Assembly (NCBI GenBank): GCA_002409585.1
Contig: DHNP01000010.1
Location: 35,756 to 99,755 of the forward strand
Source of the DNA: Ruminococcaceae bacterium UBA5413
GTDB lineage: Bacteria > Bacillota > Clostridia > Oscillospirales > Acutalibacteraceae
Direction of reading: 5' to 3'
Length of the DNA: 64,000 nt
The notes below the pieces were generated by a model. The model was given only the letters and a program-made list of their open reading frames with translations, made no database searches and was not told the DNA's origin. This document shows, in pieces, positions 46,911 to 55,124 of the stretch (within the stretch, counting starts at the first letter, position 1; every line of letters starts with the position of its first letter). Position numbers and translations under genes: made by a program.

Positions 46911-46957
46911 AAAAAACAGCAAAGACGCTGAAACCAATCAACAACGTCTTTGCTGTT
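46911..46957 (-). terminator. Intrinsic terminator of the U32/mltG operon
   Basis: Read leftward, AACAGCAAAGACG (46957-46945) pairs exactly with CGTCTTTGCTGTT (46927-46915), followed by TTTT(T)G. It lies 66 bases after the U32 stop. Confidence 0.88.
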
Positions 46958-47022
46958 TAATCCGTATTATAGATTACAATGCAGCATATGTCAATAGAAA
47001 ATATAAAAAAGTTTTAAATTTA

Positions 47023-48258
47023 TCATTCTAATTTTTTTCTGAAAATTGCGCCTTCCGCGACAGGCCGTTCGGTTTTCAGGCAGATGTTCATTTGCGCGTG
47101 GTTAGCCGACGCCACAGGCTCCCCGTTTTCATCTGTTATGCCTGACAGGCGCAGCATATACGGTTTTTTACCGGGTTCAAGCACGTCTGCGGTGTCGCCG
47201 TCGTAAAAACGGTTGCGCTGCGATAAAACGGCGGTTCCGTCAGCGCAGTGCGTGCATACGGCTATAACCTCGTACTTGCGCACGTAACCGCCGGTGCCGT
47301 ACACCTGCCCCGGTTCGCCGCCAAAGTAAAACCCGGTGCTGTACTCCCTGTGACTGATTTTCTCAAGTTCCTCTGGTATCCATGAAGGCAGCGGGGAAGG
47401 GGCAAGGGGAATGGCATCTATTGCGTGCCTGTACGCGTTTGCCGTTACCGCGGTGTAATAAGACGACTTTGCGCGCCCTTCAATCTTAAAGCTGGTTATG
47501 CCAGCGCGCGCAAGCTCAGGCAAATGGTTAACCATGCATAAATCTTTTGAGTTAAGGATATAAGAACCAGTTTCGTTTTCATATATGGGCATGTACTGCC
47601 CGGGGCGTGTTTCTTCCATGAGCGCGTATTTCCACCTGCAGGGCTGCGCGCATTCGCCGCGGTTTGCGTCTCGGCCGGTAAGGTAGCTCGAGAGGAGGCA
47701 GCGGCCTGAAAATGAAACGCACATCGACCCGTGTACAAAGGCTTCAAGTTCGAGCTGCTTAGGCGTTTTAGCTCGTATCTCGGCTATCTCGTCGAGGCGA
47801 AGCTCGCGCGCGAGTACGACGCGTGAAGCACCAAGCTCGTAAAAGGCTTTTGCCGTTTCATAATTTACCACGCCTGCCTGCGTCGAAACGTGTATTTTTA
47901 CTTTCGGCGCGTACTTTTGGGCCATGCGCATAATGCCAACGTCCGCTATTATAAACGCATCCGTACCTACGGACTGCGCGTATGTAAAAAAGTCCGGCAG
48001 GCGCTGAAGCTCACCGTTGTGCGCCAGGGTGTTGCAGGTAAGGTGTACCTTTACGCCGTTTTTATGTGCGTACTCAACCGCCTGCGCAAGGCCTTCGCGG
48101 CTGAAGTTCGGCGATGCCGACCTCATGCCGAATTCTTTGCCGGCGAGGTATACGGCGTTGGCGCCGAACCTTACGGCGGCTTCGAGCCGTTCGGCATCGC
48201 CTGCCGGAGAAAGCAGCTCCGGCAGGGCACAGCTATTTTTATGTCCTGAGTTTTTCAT
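47023..48258 (-). CDS. U32 peptidase-family protein (TrhP/YrrO-like)
   Basis: 411 residues. Related proteins hydroxylate U34 of tRNAs together with prephenate, or act as collagen-type proteases; the first is more likely here. ELLSPAGDAERLEAAVRFGANAVYLAG opens the barrel. The U32 signature ELEAFVHGSMCVSFSGRCLLSSYLTGRDANRGECAQPCRW near 168-208 carries the four conserved Cys likely binding an iron-sulfur cluster. The C-terminal beta domain starts near 310. GGTGAT lies 5 bases before ATG. It follows mltG by 6 bases, the usual Firmicutes order. Confidence 0.93.
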   Translation of the reverse strand: MKNSGHKNSCALPELLSPAGDAERLEAAVRFGANAVYLAGKEFGMRSASPNFSREGLAQAVEYAHKNGVKVHLTCNTLAHNGELQRLPDFFTYAQSVGTDAFIIADVGIMRMAQKYAPKVKIHVSTQAGVVNYETAKAFYELGASRVVLARELRLDEIAEIRAKTPKQLELEAFVHGSMCVSFSGRCLLSSYLTGRDANRGECAQPCRWKYALMEETRPGQYMPIYENETGSYILNSKDLCMVNHLPELARAGITSFKIEGRAKSSYYTAVTANAYRHAIDAIPLAPSPLPSWIPEELEKISHREYSTGFYFGGEPGQVYGTGGYVRKYEVIAVCTHCADGTAVLSQRNRFYDGDTADVLEPGKKPYMLRLSGITDENGEPVASANHAQMNICLKTERPVAEGAIFRKKLE

Positions 48259-48264
48259 TGCATA

Positions 48265-49449
48265 TCACCGCAATCCGGCTTTTTTAAGGTTGGCATTATG
48301 CTGCACAACCGTTGAGGCATAGTAAGCCTTCCCGTCTTTATCATGGCAAAAGTAGTAGTAATCGGTATCGGCCGGGTGGATGGCCGCGCTTATCGCTTCA
48401 AGCCCTGGGCTGCATATAGGCCCAGGAGGAAGCCCTTTTATGTTGTAGGTGTTGTATCTGCTTTTAAATGAGCTGCGGATACTTTTTGGCACAAGCGCAA
48501 GCGCCTTGTACGGGTAATAAATCGTTGGGTCCGAGGAAAGGTGCACAAGTACGCTGTCGTTGCTTGCAAGGCGGTTGCGGAAAACCGAAGAAACATTCAT
48601 CATGTCGGTTTTGTCGGCGGCTTCTGACTGAATCATGGACGCTAAAGTCATCATTTGGTCAACGGTCATCCCGCTGCTCTCTGTTTCTTCGCGTATCTGC
48701 TTTGTAAGCTTTTTATTGCAGTTATCCAAAAGCTTATCGATGGCCTGCTCTGGCTTCTCGCCTTTATAAAACTCGTATGTATCGGGGAAAAGGTACCCTT
48801 CAAGCTTATAGTACCGTTCGGAAGCGTTGCTTATGTTTTTTATCATATCGTATTTTTTGTCAAAGTCGCTGCTGTTAAGGGCAGATAAGACGTCTTTTGC
48901 GGAACAGACGCCGTTTTTTTCAAATAAATCAGCTATCTCAATGGCGGTTAACCCTTCACGGAAAGTAAGCTTTACGGTAACTATACTGTTCTTCGAAGAT
49001 TTTATAGTATTTATAATAGCCATATAATCCATGTCAAGCGAAATCTGGTAGTTGCCGCCGGCAAAAGTTGAAGGGGCTTTTGTAAGCTTGGAGTAAAGTT
49101 TAAAAAACTGTACGTCCTTGATAAGTCCCTTTTTATTTAGGGCCTGCGCGACCTGGTCAATATTTGAGTTTTCAGGGATATCCACCGTCACGCTGGTACT
49201 TTCACGCCCGACGGCAAGCATGTCGGTTATACCTGAAAGGAGGAAGCGCGACAGCAGCAGCGCCACAAGCAAAACCATAGAAAACCATACGAAACGGAAA
49301 AGGCATTTGTTTTTGCGGCCTTTTTCTTCGCTGCGTATTTTATGCGCCGCTTTTATGCGCTTGATTTCGTCAGGGGAAAATGTTCTGCGTTCCTGCGGCG
49401 GATTGTCATCCGGTGAAAAACGCCCGTTTTCTCTCATATCGTCGTACAT
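48265..49449 (-). CDS. mltG: Endolytic murein transglycosylase MltG
   Basis: Cuts nascent glycan strands at the outer face of the membrane and sets strand length. 394 residues. A cytoplasmic basic stretch of about 50 residues precedes one transmembrane helix at about 51-70. A LysM-like domain starts VTVDIPENSNIDQVAQALNKKGLI near 82, and the YceG core includes LEGYLFPDTYEFYKG near 215 and TLASMIQSEAADKTDMMNVSSVFRNRL near 260 with the catalytic Glu, then SDPTIYY and GLPPGPICSPGLEAI. AGGAGG lies 6 bases before ATG. Confidence 0.95.
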   Translation of the reverse strand: MYDDMRENGRFSPDDNPPQERRTFSPDEIKRIKAAHKIRSEEKGRKNKCLFRFVWFSMVLLVALLLSRFLLSGITDMLAVGRESTSVTVDIPENSNIDQVAQALNKKGLIKDVQFFKLYSKLTKAPSTFAGGNYQISLDMDYMAIINTIKSSKNSIVTVKLTFREGLTAIEIADLFEKNGVCSAKDVLSALNSSDFDKKYDMIKNISNASERYYKLEGYLFPDTYEFYKGEKPEQAIDKLLDNCNKKLTKQIREETESSGMTVDQMMTLASMIQSEAADKTDMMNVSSVFRNRLASNDSVLVHLSSDPTIYYPYKALALVPKSIRSSFKSRYNTYNIKGLPPGPICSPGLEAISAAIHPADTDYYYFCHDKDGKAYYASTVVQHNANLKKAGLR

Positions 49450-49479
49450 GCGAGTCCTCCTGTTTTTTCCGGTGTAAGG

Positions 49480-50076
49480 CTAAAGGCTGCAGTTTATTCT
49501 TTTTACATACTTTTCAGTAATGATTATATTTACAGGCCTGTCGAAATGCCCGCGCGGTAATTCTTCACGCATGCACGAACAGTAACACAGGCCTATGGTG
49601 CTGCCGCCGAAGTCAGACAGGAACCTGTCGTAATAACCTTTGCCGTAGCCGAGACGGTACCCGTGCGTGTCAAAGCTCAGCCCGGGCACGAGGCAGACGC
49701 ACGAAGCGGGCCGCCCCGGTACTTTTCTGCAGGCCTTTGGGTCAGGCTCAAGGACGCCGTAGCAGCCGCTTTTCAGCTGGTTTAAAGAATTAATTTCATA
49801 AAAATCCATTTTGCATATTTCAGGGATACATTTCGGCACGGCAACCCGCCTGGCGCTTTTGAGCATTTCCCTAATAATGCTTAGGGTATCTATCTCGTTG
49901 GGTTTGCTTACATAAGTGAAAATTATTTCAGCGTCCCTGTATTCGTCCGTTTGGAAGAAGCGCCTCTTTATCTCGCTGTCCATAAAGGCTTTAGCATCAT
50001 AGGGTATTGCCTTTCTTGTTCCGCGTATCTGCAGGCGGAGGTCGCATTTATACTGCTTTATATTTTTTACATACAT
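49480..50076 (-). CDS. 5-formyltetrahydrofolate cyclo-ligase
   Basis: ATP-dependent conversion of 5-formyl-THF to methenyl-THF, recycling an inhibitory folate. 198 residues. IRGTRKAIP near 18 is the nucleotide-binding basic part; FTYVSKPNEIDT near 50 and LVPGLSFDTHGYRLGYGKGYYDRFL near 130-155 carry the folate and ATP motifs. AGGAAAG lies 7 bases before ATG. Its 5' end overlaps the DJ-1 gene by 10 bases. With tmk and thyX upstream in the same transcript, folate and dTMP metabolism are partly grouped here. Confidence 0.94.
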   Translation of the reverse strand: MYVKNIKQYKCDLRLQIRGTRKAIPYDAKAFMDSEIKRRFFQTDEYRDAEIIFTYVSKPNEIDTLSIIREMLKSARRVAVPKCIPEICKMDFYEINSLNQLKSGCYGVLEPDPKACRKVPGRPASCVCLVPGLSFDTHGYRLGYGKGYYDRFLSDFGGSTIGLCYCSCMREELPRGHFDRPVNIIITEKYVKRINCSL

Positions 50077-50606
50077 TGAATTTCTTTCCTGATTTTTTGC
50101 GATTTTTCTTTTCCGCCGAGGACTTCCACTATTTTAAGCGCAAAGTCAACGGCCACTCCGGCCCCTTTTCCCGTTATATATTTGCCGCTTACGCATACCG
50201 GGTCTTTAGAGATAACAGCGCCCTCGAGGCTGCTTTCGTAACCTGGGTAGCATATGGCCGTCTGGCCGTTTAAAAGCCCCATATGGCCTAAAACGGACGG
50301 GGCCGCGCATATGGCTGCCACGTACTTTCCGTTTTGCGCGCAGTAATTTATGCTTGCGCGGACGATGGGGGAGCGCTCAAGGTTTTTGGTACCGGCGGTA
50401 CCGCCGGGGAGGATGACCATGTCCATGTCGTCGACGCTTATCTGTACGTCTGTTATGTCGGCGCTGACTTTTATGCCGTGTGAGCCTGCTACGGTTTGCC
50501 CGCCTATGCCGACGGTCTTAACGTCAAATCTGGCCCTCCTCAAAATATCCGCCGGAGCTGCGGCTTCAAGTTCTTCAAATCCTTCTGCAAGAAAAATATA
50601 AATCAT
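50067..50606 (-). CDS. DJ-1/PfpI family protein
   Basis: 179 residues. The nucleophile elbow is in VAAICAAPSVLGHMGLL near 95-112 with the conserved Cys, and the Glu of FLAEGFEELEA near 10-16 completes the DJ-1-type site. The VILPGGTAGTKNL loop near 66 fits the YajL/ThiJ branch, which acts as glyoxalase or deglycase or as a redox-sensitive chaperone. AGGAGG lies 6 bases before ATG. Substrate not predictable. Confidence 0.93.
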   Translation of the reverse strand: MIYIFLAEGFEELEAAAPADILRRARFDVKTVGIGGQTVAGSHGIKVSADITDVQISVDDMDMVILPGGTAGTKNLERSPIVRASINYCAQNGKYVAAICAAPSVLGHMGLLNGQTAICYPGYESSLEGAVISKDPVCVSGKYITGKGAGVAVDFALKIVEVLGGKEKSQKIRKEIQCM

Positions 50607-50674
50607 AAAAAACCTCCTGAAAATGAATTTATACGCCGTGTAAAATCTTTTACGGAGCGTATCAAAGTTTTAGG

Positions 50675-51562
50675 TTAATCAAGGCCAAGGCCTAAATACG
50701 GCCTGTTAGGCGTAAATTTAAAACTGTTTATGCCGCAAAGGGGCTTTATCATGCCGAAAACGGACAATTCACCGTTCCCGGGGAAGATCATGCTGTCCGC
50801 CGGAAGCCTAAACATATAATTTTCAGCATTGGTTTTGTTAAGAACGGCCGCCCACAAAAGGGAGGCGGCTTCCGTGCTGTCTGCCATGGCTTCGCTTATA
50901 AGGCAGCTGCCGCCGCCTGCCGCCGAACAGACAGCATATGCGGTATTATCACCTGATTTTACGCAGATAAGCTTTTCACCGTAGATTTTCCCCATACCGG
51001 TGCAAAAGCTGAACATGGCGTCGCTCCACATGAGGGAGCCGGTGTTTGGCACAAGGCACAAGCGCCTGAGGCTATTTAAGCTGTGGCTGCCGCAAATTAC
51101 ATTAAACATTTTTCCTTGCGCGTGGCAGGCTGTTTGTTCCATTTTATCACGGCGGACTGTAAGCGTCCTTACTTTAAAGAATGATTTGTATCCTGATTTT
51201 TCGTAAAAACGGTAGAGGCTTTTCTGTGAGGGAAGCACTGCCGAGTACATGTCGCCGCGTTCCGCGCCGGCAGAGGCGGCGGCGGCGAGCAGTTCGGACA
51301 TGTACCCGCGCCCGCGCATTTCGGGAAGTGTGCCGGCGGCAAAAATATAGTGTGCCTGAAGGTCGCCGCCGCCTGAAGCAAGCATTGCGGGGAGCATGTA
51401 CAGACATGCCGCGGCATGGCCGCCGACTGTGTATACAAGGCAGTTTTCGGGTCTGAAACAGTTGTTAAGGAAGTAATTTGGAAAGCGTTTAGGCTCGTCA
51501 AAACATATCTGCCAGATATGTGCAAGCTCACGGCGCATGTCCCACTTTGCAAACTCAATCAT
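50675..51562 (-). CDS. GNAT-family N-acetyltransferase
   Basis: About 295 residues from ATG 51562; a GTG at 51574 is also open, but the MIEFAKWDMRRELAHIW start is the usual one. GNAT core in the first half: acetyl-CoA loop TLPEMRGRGYMSELLAAAASAGAERG near 81-106 (RGRGYMS being the pyrophosphate motif), and YRFYEKSGYK near 125. The second half is a separate domain, as in Eis-like acetyltransferases with a sterol carrier-type C-terminus. The 5' end overlaps the DUF2156 gene by about 8 bases. Substrate unknown. Confidence 0.85.
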   Translation of the reverse strand: MIEFAKWDMRRELAHIWQICFDEPKRFPNYFLNNCFRPENCLVYTVGGHAAACLYMLPAMLASGGGDLQAHYIFAAGTLPEMRGRGYMSELLAAAASAGAERGDMYSAVLPSQKSLYRFYEKSGYKSFFKVRTLTVRRDKMEQTACHAQGKMFNVICGSHSLNSLRRLCLVPNTGSLMWSDAMFSFCTGMGKIYGEKLICVKSGDNTAYAVCSAAGGGSCLISEAMADSTEAASLLWAAVLNKTNAENYMFRLPADSMIFPGNGELSVFGMIKPLCGINSFKFTPNRPYLGLGLD

Positions 51563-52469
51563 TTTTATGCTCACATCCGCTTTGTTTAATGTAAACGGAG
51601 TACTTTTTAATTAAAAAGGCAGGATGGTACGAAAGCTTTGAACGCCGCAGGCCCTCAAGCCCGAGGTCTTCCTCGCGGTTAATATACTTGTACCCTGTAA
51701 GGTGTCTCAGAACAAATTCGTTGTTTATGACGGCGTATATGCCGTCATAGCCGTCAAGGCCCTTTTCAAAGTGTATAAGGTATGCGCCGCTGTTTATTTC
51801 TTCGCCTATGGTGAAAGCCGCAGGCTGCCCGTCAACCTTTATCAAGCCTCCGGCAAGGCCGAGCTTTTGGAAGTTTTGCAGTGCTTTGCGCAGCGCGCAG
51901 GTTTCGCTTTCAAAGCCGTTTTCATCCTTACAGCCGTGCTTTTTGCACCATTCGCGCGCTATAACGCGGCAGGAGTCAAGGTTGCCGTCATATAAATCCT
52001 CATATTCCCAGTCGTATTTGCGCCTAAACTGCGCCGCGTGGTTGCGTTTGCCGTGATATTTTCTGCCTGACAGGGCCGCAAGGTCGGCAGCGTTATAAAC
52101 ATAGTCGCTGTCGCTGCGGTCAAAGACAAAGTCAAACCTGCCGGGAAACATATCTTCAAGCCTGTTTTTGTCATCCTCCGAAACGCCGTACATCCTGAAA
52201 GGCACTTCTCTTTCGCCGGCATCATGTATGAGCGTTTCTATAATATCTTTTGTTATTTCACCGCCGCCGAAAGGCATTTTGTATGAGAAAGCGTTTTTAT
52301 TTACACAGGCAAAAACAAAGTCGTTGTATTTAGCTATTTTAGTAGCAAAGGTATCTTTCCAAATGAACAGCGTGCCGAAAGTGAACTCGCTTGCTATTGT
52401 GCCTGTTTTCCTGAGGATGGGACGTAACCACCCGATATCTTCAAGGACAGGCGGCTTAAAGTCAATCAT
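51555..52469 (-). CDS. DUF2156 (phosphatidylglycerol lysyltransferase C-terminal-like) protein
   Basis: 304 residues, two tandem GNAT-like halves in the style of MprF and FemX. Features: GTLFIWKDTFATKIAKYNDFVF near 32-53, the SGRKYHGKRNHAAQFRR box near 134-150 that is the family hallmark, ALQNFQKLGLAGGLIKVDGQPAAFTIGE near 190-218, and IHFEKGLDGYDGIYAVINNEF near 228. No membrane domain is attached, so it would use aminoacyl-tRNA or acyl-CoA in the cytosol. The ATG overlaps the tmk stop (ATGA). A role in envelope modification is possible, not shown. Confidence 0.84.
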   Translation of the reverse strand: MIDFKPPVLEDIGWLRPILRKTGTIASEFTFGTLFIWKDTFATKIAKYNDFVFACVNKNAFSYKMPFGGGEITKDIIETLIHDAGEREVPFRMYGVSEDDKNRLEDMFPGRFDFVFDRSDSDYVYNAADLAALSGRKYHGKRNHAAQFRRKYDWEYEDLYDGNLDSCRVIAREWCKKHGCKDENGFESETCALRKALQNFQKLGLAGGLIKVDGQPAAFTIGEEINSGAYLIHFEKGLDGYDGIYAVINNEFVLRHLTGYKYINREEDLGLEGLRRSKLSYHPAFLIKKYSVYIKQSGCEHKND

Positions 52470-53131
52470 TTACATTCCCCTAAGATGATTTTTATTATTT
52501 CCGCATGTATTGCTGCGGCATCGCGCATTTTGCCTGACGAAACACAGTCTATGGACTGCCAGCCAAGGCGTTGTGCTGCGTAGGATGCGCTCTCGCGGCA
52601 TGCGCAGAGGTAGGCGACGTCGCTTTCATGGATATCTTTTTTATTATTATCACCGTTATAACGTTTATTTAACAGTCCCTGCGAGATTCCGGGGTCAACG
52701 TCGAGGTAGAGGGTAAGGCCGGGCTCGGGCAGGCCGAGCTTTTTGTACTCGAAGTCGCACAGCCATGAGATAAACCCGTCCCACTCGCCTTTAGGCAGTT
52801 TTGCGAGCTGGTATATCATGTTTGAAGTTGTGTACCTGTCTGCAATTATAAGAGTGCCGTTTTTGTAGTCGCTGCGCCAGCGGCGGACGTAGCTTGCGTA
52901 TCTGTCCACGGCAAAAAAAGAAGACGCCGCATAGGCGTTTACATCGCCGGGCTTTTTGCCGAACGCGCCTTCAAGGTACATCTTTACCGGCGCCGACGAC
53001 GGTGAAGCGTAGTCGGGAAAAGACACAAGGCGAGACTTCACGCCGCGGCGCTGCAGCTCGTCAAACAGCATGGAAGTCTGCGTCGCCTTGCCGCTTCCGT
53101 CGAGCCCGTCGATAGTTATAAGGCGGTTCAT
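52466..53131 (-). CDS. tmk: Thymidylate kinase
   Basis: Phosphorylates dTMP to dTDP. 221 residues. P-loop DGLDGSGKATQTSML at 8-22, DRYASYVRRW near 76, IIADRYTTSNMIYQ near 94 with the DR(Y) motif, and LTLYLDVDPGISQGLL near 137. The LID loop is NKRYNGDNNKKDIHE. The ATG overlaps the thyX stop by four bases, so dTMP synthesis and phosphorylation are translationally coupled. GGAG lies 6 bases before ATG. Confidence 0.96.
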   Translation of the reverse strand: MNRLITIDGLDGSGKATQTSMLFDELQRRGVKSRLVSFPDYASPSSAPVKMYLEGAFGKKPGDVNAYAASSFFAVDRYASYVRRWRSDYKNGTLIIADRYTTSNMIYQLAKLPKGEWDGFISWLCDFEYKKLGLPEPGLTLYLDVDPGISQGLLNKRYNGDNNKKDIHESDVAYLCACRESASYAAQRLGWQSIDCVSSGKMRDAAAIHAEIIKIILGECK

Positions 53132-53919
53132 GTTTGCGCTCCGTACCCGAGAAAACGTTTCCTTACTTCATCCGCTTTTCCGCACGACATTTTCCCCTCA
53201 GGGCATGCTCCGCGCAGGCACGGAGGGCCGGCTGTTTTGAAGATATCCGGCGCAGCCTCCTTAACAAGGCGCAGCATTTCGTCTGCCACGGCGCGTATTT
53301 CCCACTGCGCGCGCATACAGCAGCGCAGTGAAAAGAAGTGCATGAGGGAACGGGCGTCAAATGTGCAGATGAGTTTCGTTTCGCATGCGTTTGGCAAAAC
53401 AAAACGGGCATCTTCGTTAGCTGCCTTTTCGGCGCTGCTGAGTGCCGCTTTTTCGCTTTTGCCTTCGGCTGTAAACTTTTCCCTGCGGTGTTCAAGGAGC
53501 AGCGCCCTAAGCTTTTTGTAATGGCGCGCGTCTTCTTCCATGGCCGCGGTAAACTCGGCTTTTGCCTCTGGTATTTCTTCTATTTCAGGCGGGATTACGT
53601 ACTCAAAATCGGATTCCGACACGTAGCGCTGGCTTTTCACACTGTAGGATGCTATGCGGTGGCGTGTTATCTGCGCTAAAAACGACCGCGAAACACCCTC
53701 TATGCCAAAGGTGAAAACAGCGTGTTCCACGGGGCTTTCATGCCCCATGCTTTCGAGCATCGCTGTAAAGCGGGCGGTTTCCGCATCGGTAAGGCCATCC
53801 ATAATGTTTTCTATGCCTGACGCGGAGTAGCAGAGCTTGGCGGATGCCGCTATAATTTTTTCAGGCTCAGGTGTATGCGCGAGTAAAACAACTTTTATTA
53901 TAAACGCCTGCCTTTTCAT
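53128..53919 (-). CDS. thyX: Flavin-dependent thymidylate synthase ThyX
   Basis: Methylates dUMP with methylene-THF and reduced FAD, in place of ThyA. 263 residues from ATG 53919. The ThyX motif RHRIASYSVKSQRY is near 87, with the FAD/dUMP residues around NACETKLICTFDARSLMHFFSLRCCMRAQWEIR near 174-206. Start is uncertain: no ribosome site precedes ATG 53919, while AGGCAGG lies before an ATA-ATA-AAA-GTT stretch at which homologues begin (KVVLLAHTPEPE). The C-terminus is Cys-rich (CLRGACPEGKMSCG). First gene of the leftward operon. Confidence 0.95.
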   Translation of the reverse strand: MKRQAFIIKVVLLAHTPEPEKIIAASAKLCYSASGIENIMDGLTDAETARFTAMLESMGHESPVEHAVFTFGIEGVSRSFLAQITRHRIASYSVKSQRYVSESDFEYVIPPEIEEIPEAKAEFTAAMEEDARHYKKLRALLLEHRREKFTAEGKSEKAALSSAEKAANEDARFVLPNACETKLICTFDARSLMHFFSLRCCMRAQWEIRAVADEMLRLVKEAAPDIFKTAGPPCLRGACPEGKMSCGKADEVRKRFLGYGAQT

Positions 53920-54078
53920 ATGCAATGATTTTCAAGTCGGACATATTATAACAAAAACAGGCGCGGATTTCAATAAGGATATTGTATACAGGCTGCGGTT
54001 TGTCTGCGAAATGTTTAGGCGTGATATGTGTGTACTTTCATTGTGCCAAAAAAGGTTTAACAACTACTGCTTTTGATA

Positions 54079-54108
54079 TTGACAAGAACAGGAAAAGGTG
54101 TATATAAT
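54079..54108 (+). promoter_or_regulatory. SigA-type promoter for nadABC
   Basis: Perfect TTGACA (54079-54084) and TATAAT (54103-54108) with an 18-base spacer, 89 bases before the nadA start. The AT-rich stretch after it may hold a NiaR-type operator, but I could not identify one. Confidence 0.8.
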
Positions 54109-54196
54109 TAAAAAAGAGCTTGTATAGGCAAAATATTTCTTAATTGTAATATCAAATTATAATTATTACATTTATTTTTGAAAAGGAATGATTTGC

Positions 54197-55114
54197 GTGA
54201 GCAGTACGGATATATACGGCAGAATAGCCAGCCTGAAAAATAAAAGAAACGCAGTCATATTCGCGCATTATTACCAGCCGTGTGAAGTGCAGAAGGCTGC
54301 TGATATAGTGGGGGATTCTTTCCAGCTCGCTAAATACGCTGAAGAAGTGGAAAATGAAGTTATAGTTATGTGCGGAGTACGGTTTATGGCAGAAACGGCG
54401 AAAATTCTCAGCCCTGAAAAAACGGTACTGCTTCCTAAGCCGGATGCCGGATGCAGCATGGCTGATATGGTGACGCCGGCAGACGTCAGAAAACTGAGGC
54501 AGTTTTTCCCTAAAGCCGCCGTAATGTGCTACGTGAACACATCAGCGGCTGTCAAAGCGGAGTGTGATATTTGCTGCACTTCATCTTCAGCAGTTAAGGC
54601 GGCGGAATCTCTTAAACAAAGGCAGATAATTTTTTTGCCTGATAAAAATTTGGGTGGATATATAAGGGGAAAGGTGCCTGAAAAAGAGTTTATACTTTGG
54701 GACGGCTGTTGCCCAGTGCATAACTCTGTAACTGAAAAGGATTTTACCAATGCGAAAAACAGACATCCAGAAGCTGAGGTCCTCGTGCATCCTGAGTGTA
54801 CTGAGGGCGTGCAGAAGATGGCTGATTTCGTTGGTAGCACATCTGAAATAATAAGCCGTATTTCCAGTTCAAATAATAAAGGCGGGTACATAATCGGCAC
54901 AGAAGCAGGTGTTTACGAAAGGCTTCGTGAAATATATCCGGAAAAATCAATATACCAAGTTTCAAATGATATGGTGTGCGCAGACATGAAAAAAACAGGA
55001 CTCCAGGATATAGTGTACACCCTCGAAACAGGAACATTTGAAATTAACCTGCCTGAGGATATACTTTTGCGTTCCCGCGCAAGCCTTGAAAAGATGATGG
55101 TAGCCTGCGGATGA
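54197..55114 (+). CDS. nadA: Quinolinate synthase NadA
   Basis: Condenses iminoaspartate with dihydroxyacetone phosphate to quinolinate using a 4Fe-4S cluster. 305 residues. GTG 54197 is preferred, with AAAAGGA 9 bases upstream; ATG 54188 abuts that site. HYYQPCEVQKAADIVGDS near 24-41 is the substrate motif. The three cluster ligands are Cys59 in VMCGVRFMAET, Cys172 in WDGCCPVH and Cys261 in MVCADMKKT, all present. GSTSEII and GTEAGVYERL lie between. First gene of nadA-nadB-nadC. Confidence 0.97.
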   Translation: MSSTDIYGRIASLKNKRNAVIFAHYYQPCEVQKAADIVGDSFQLAKYAEEVENEVIVMCGVRFMAETAKILSPEKTVLLPKPDAGCSMADMVTPADVRKLRQFFPKAAVMCYVNTSAAVKAECDICCTSSSAVKAAESLKQRQIIFLPDKNLGGYIRGKVPEKEFILWDGCCPVHNSVTEKDFTNAKNRHPEAEVLVHPECTEGVQKMADFVGSTSEIISRISSSNNKGGYIIGTEAGVYERLREIYPEKSIYQVSNDMVCADMKKTGLQDIVYTLETGTFEINLPEDILLRSRASLEKMMVACG

Positions 55115-55124
55115 AGGAGTAAAA

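Larger units (their letters stand above)
46577..47022. other. Intergenic region with leftward operator promoter and terminator
   Basis: About 445 bases without a gene. From right to left it holds the terminator of the U32 operon (46911-46957), an AT-rich spacer, the GntR-type promoter element (46752-46780), and a leader of about 190 bases before the oxidoreductase. No convincing small ORF was found in the leader. Confidence 0.55.
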
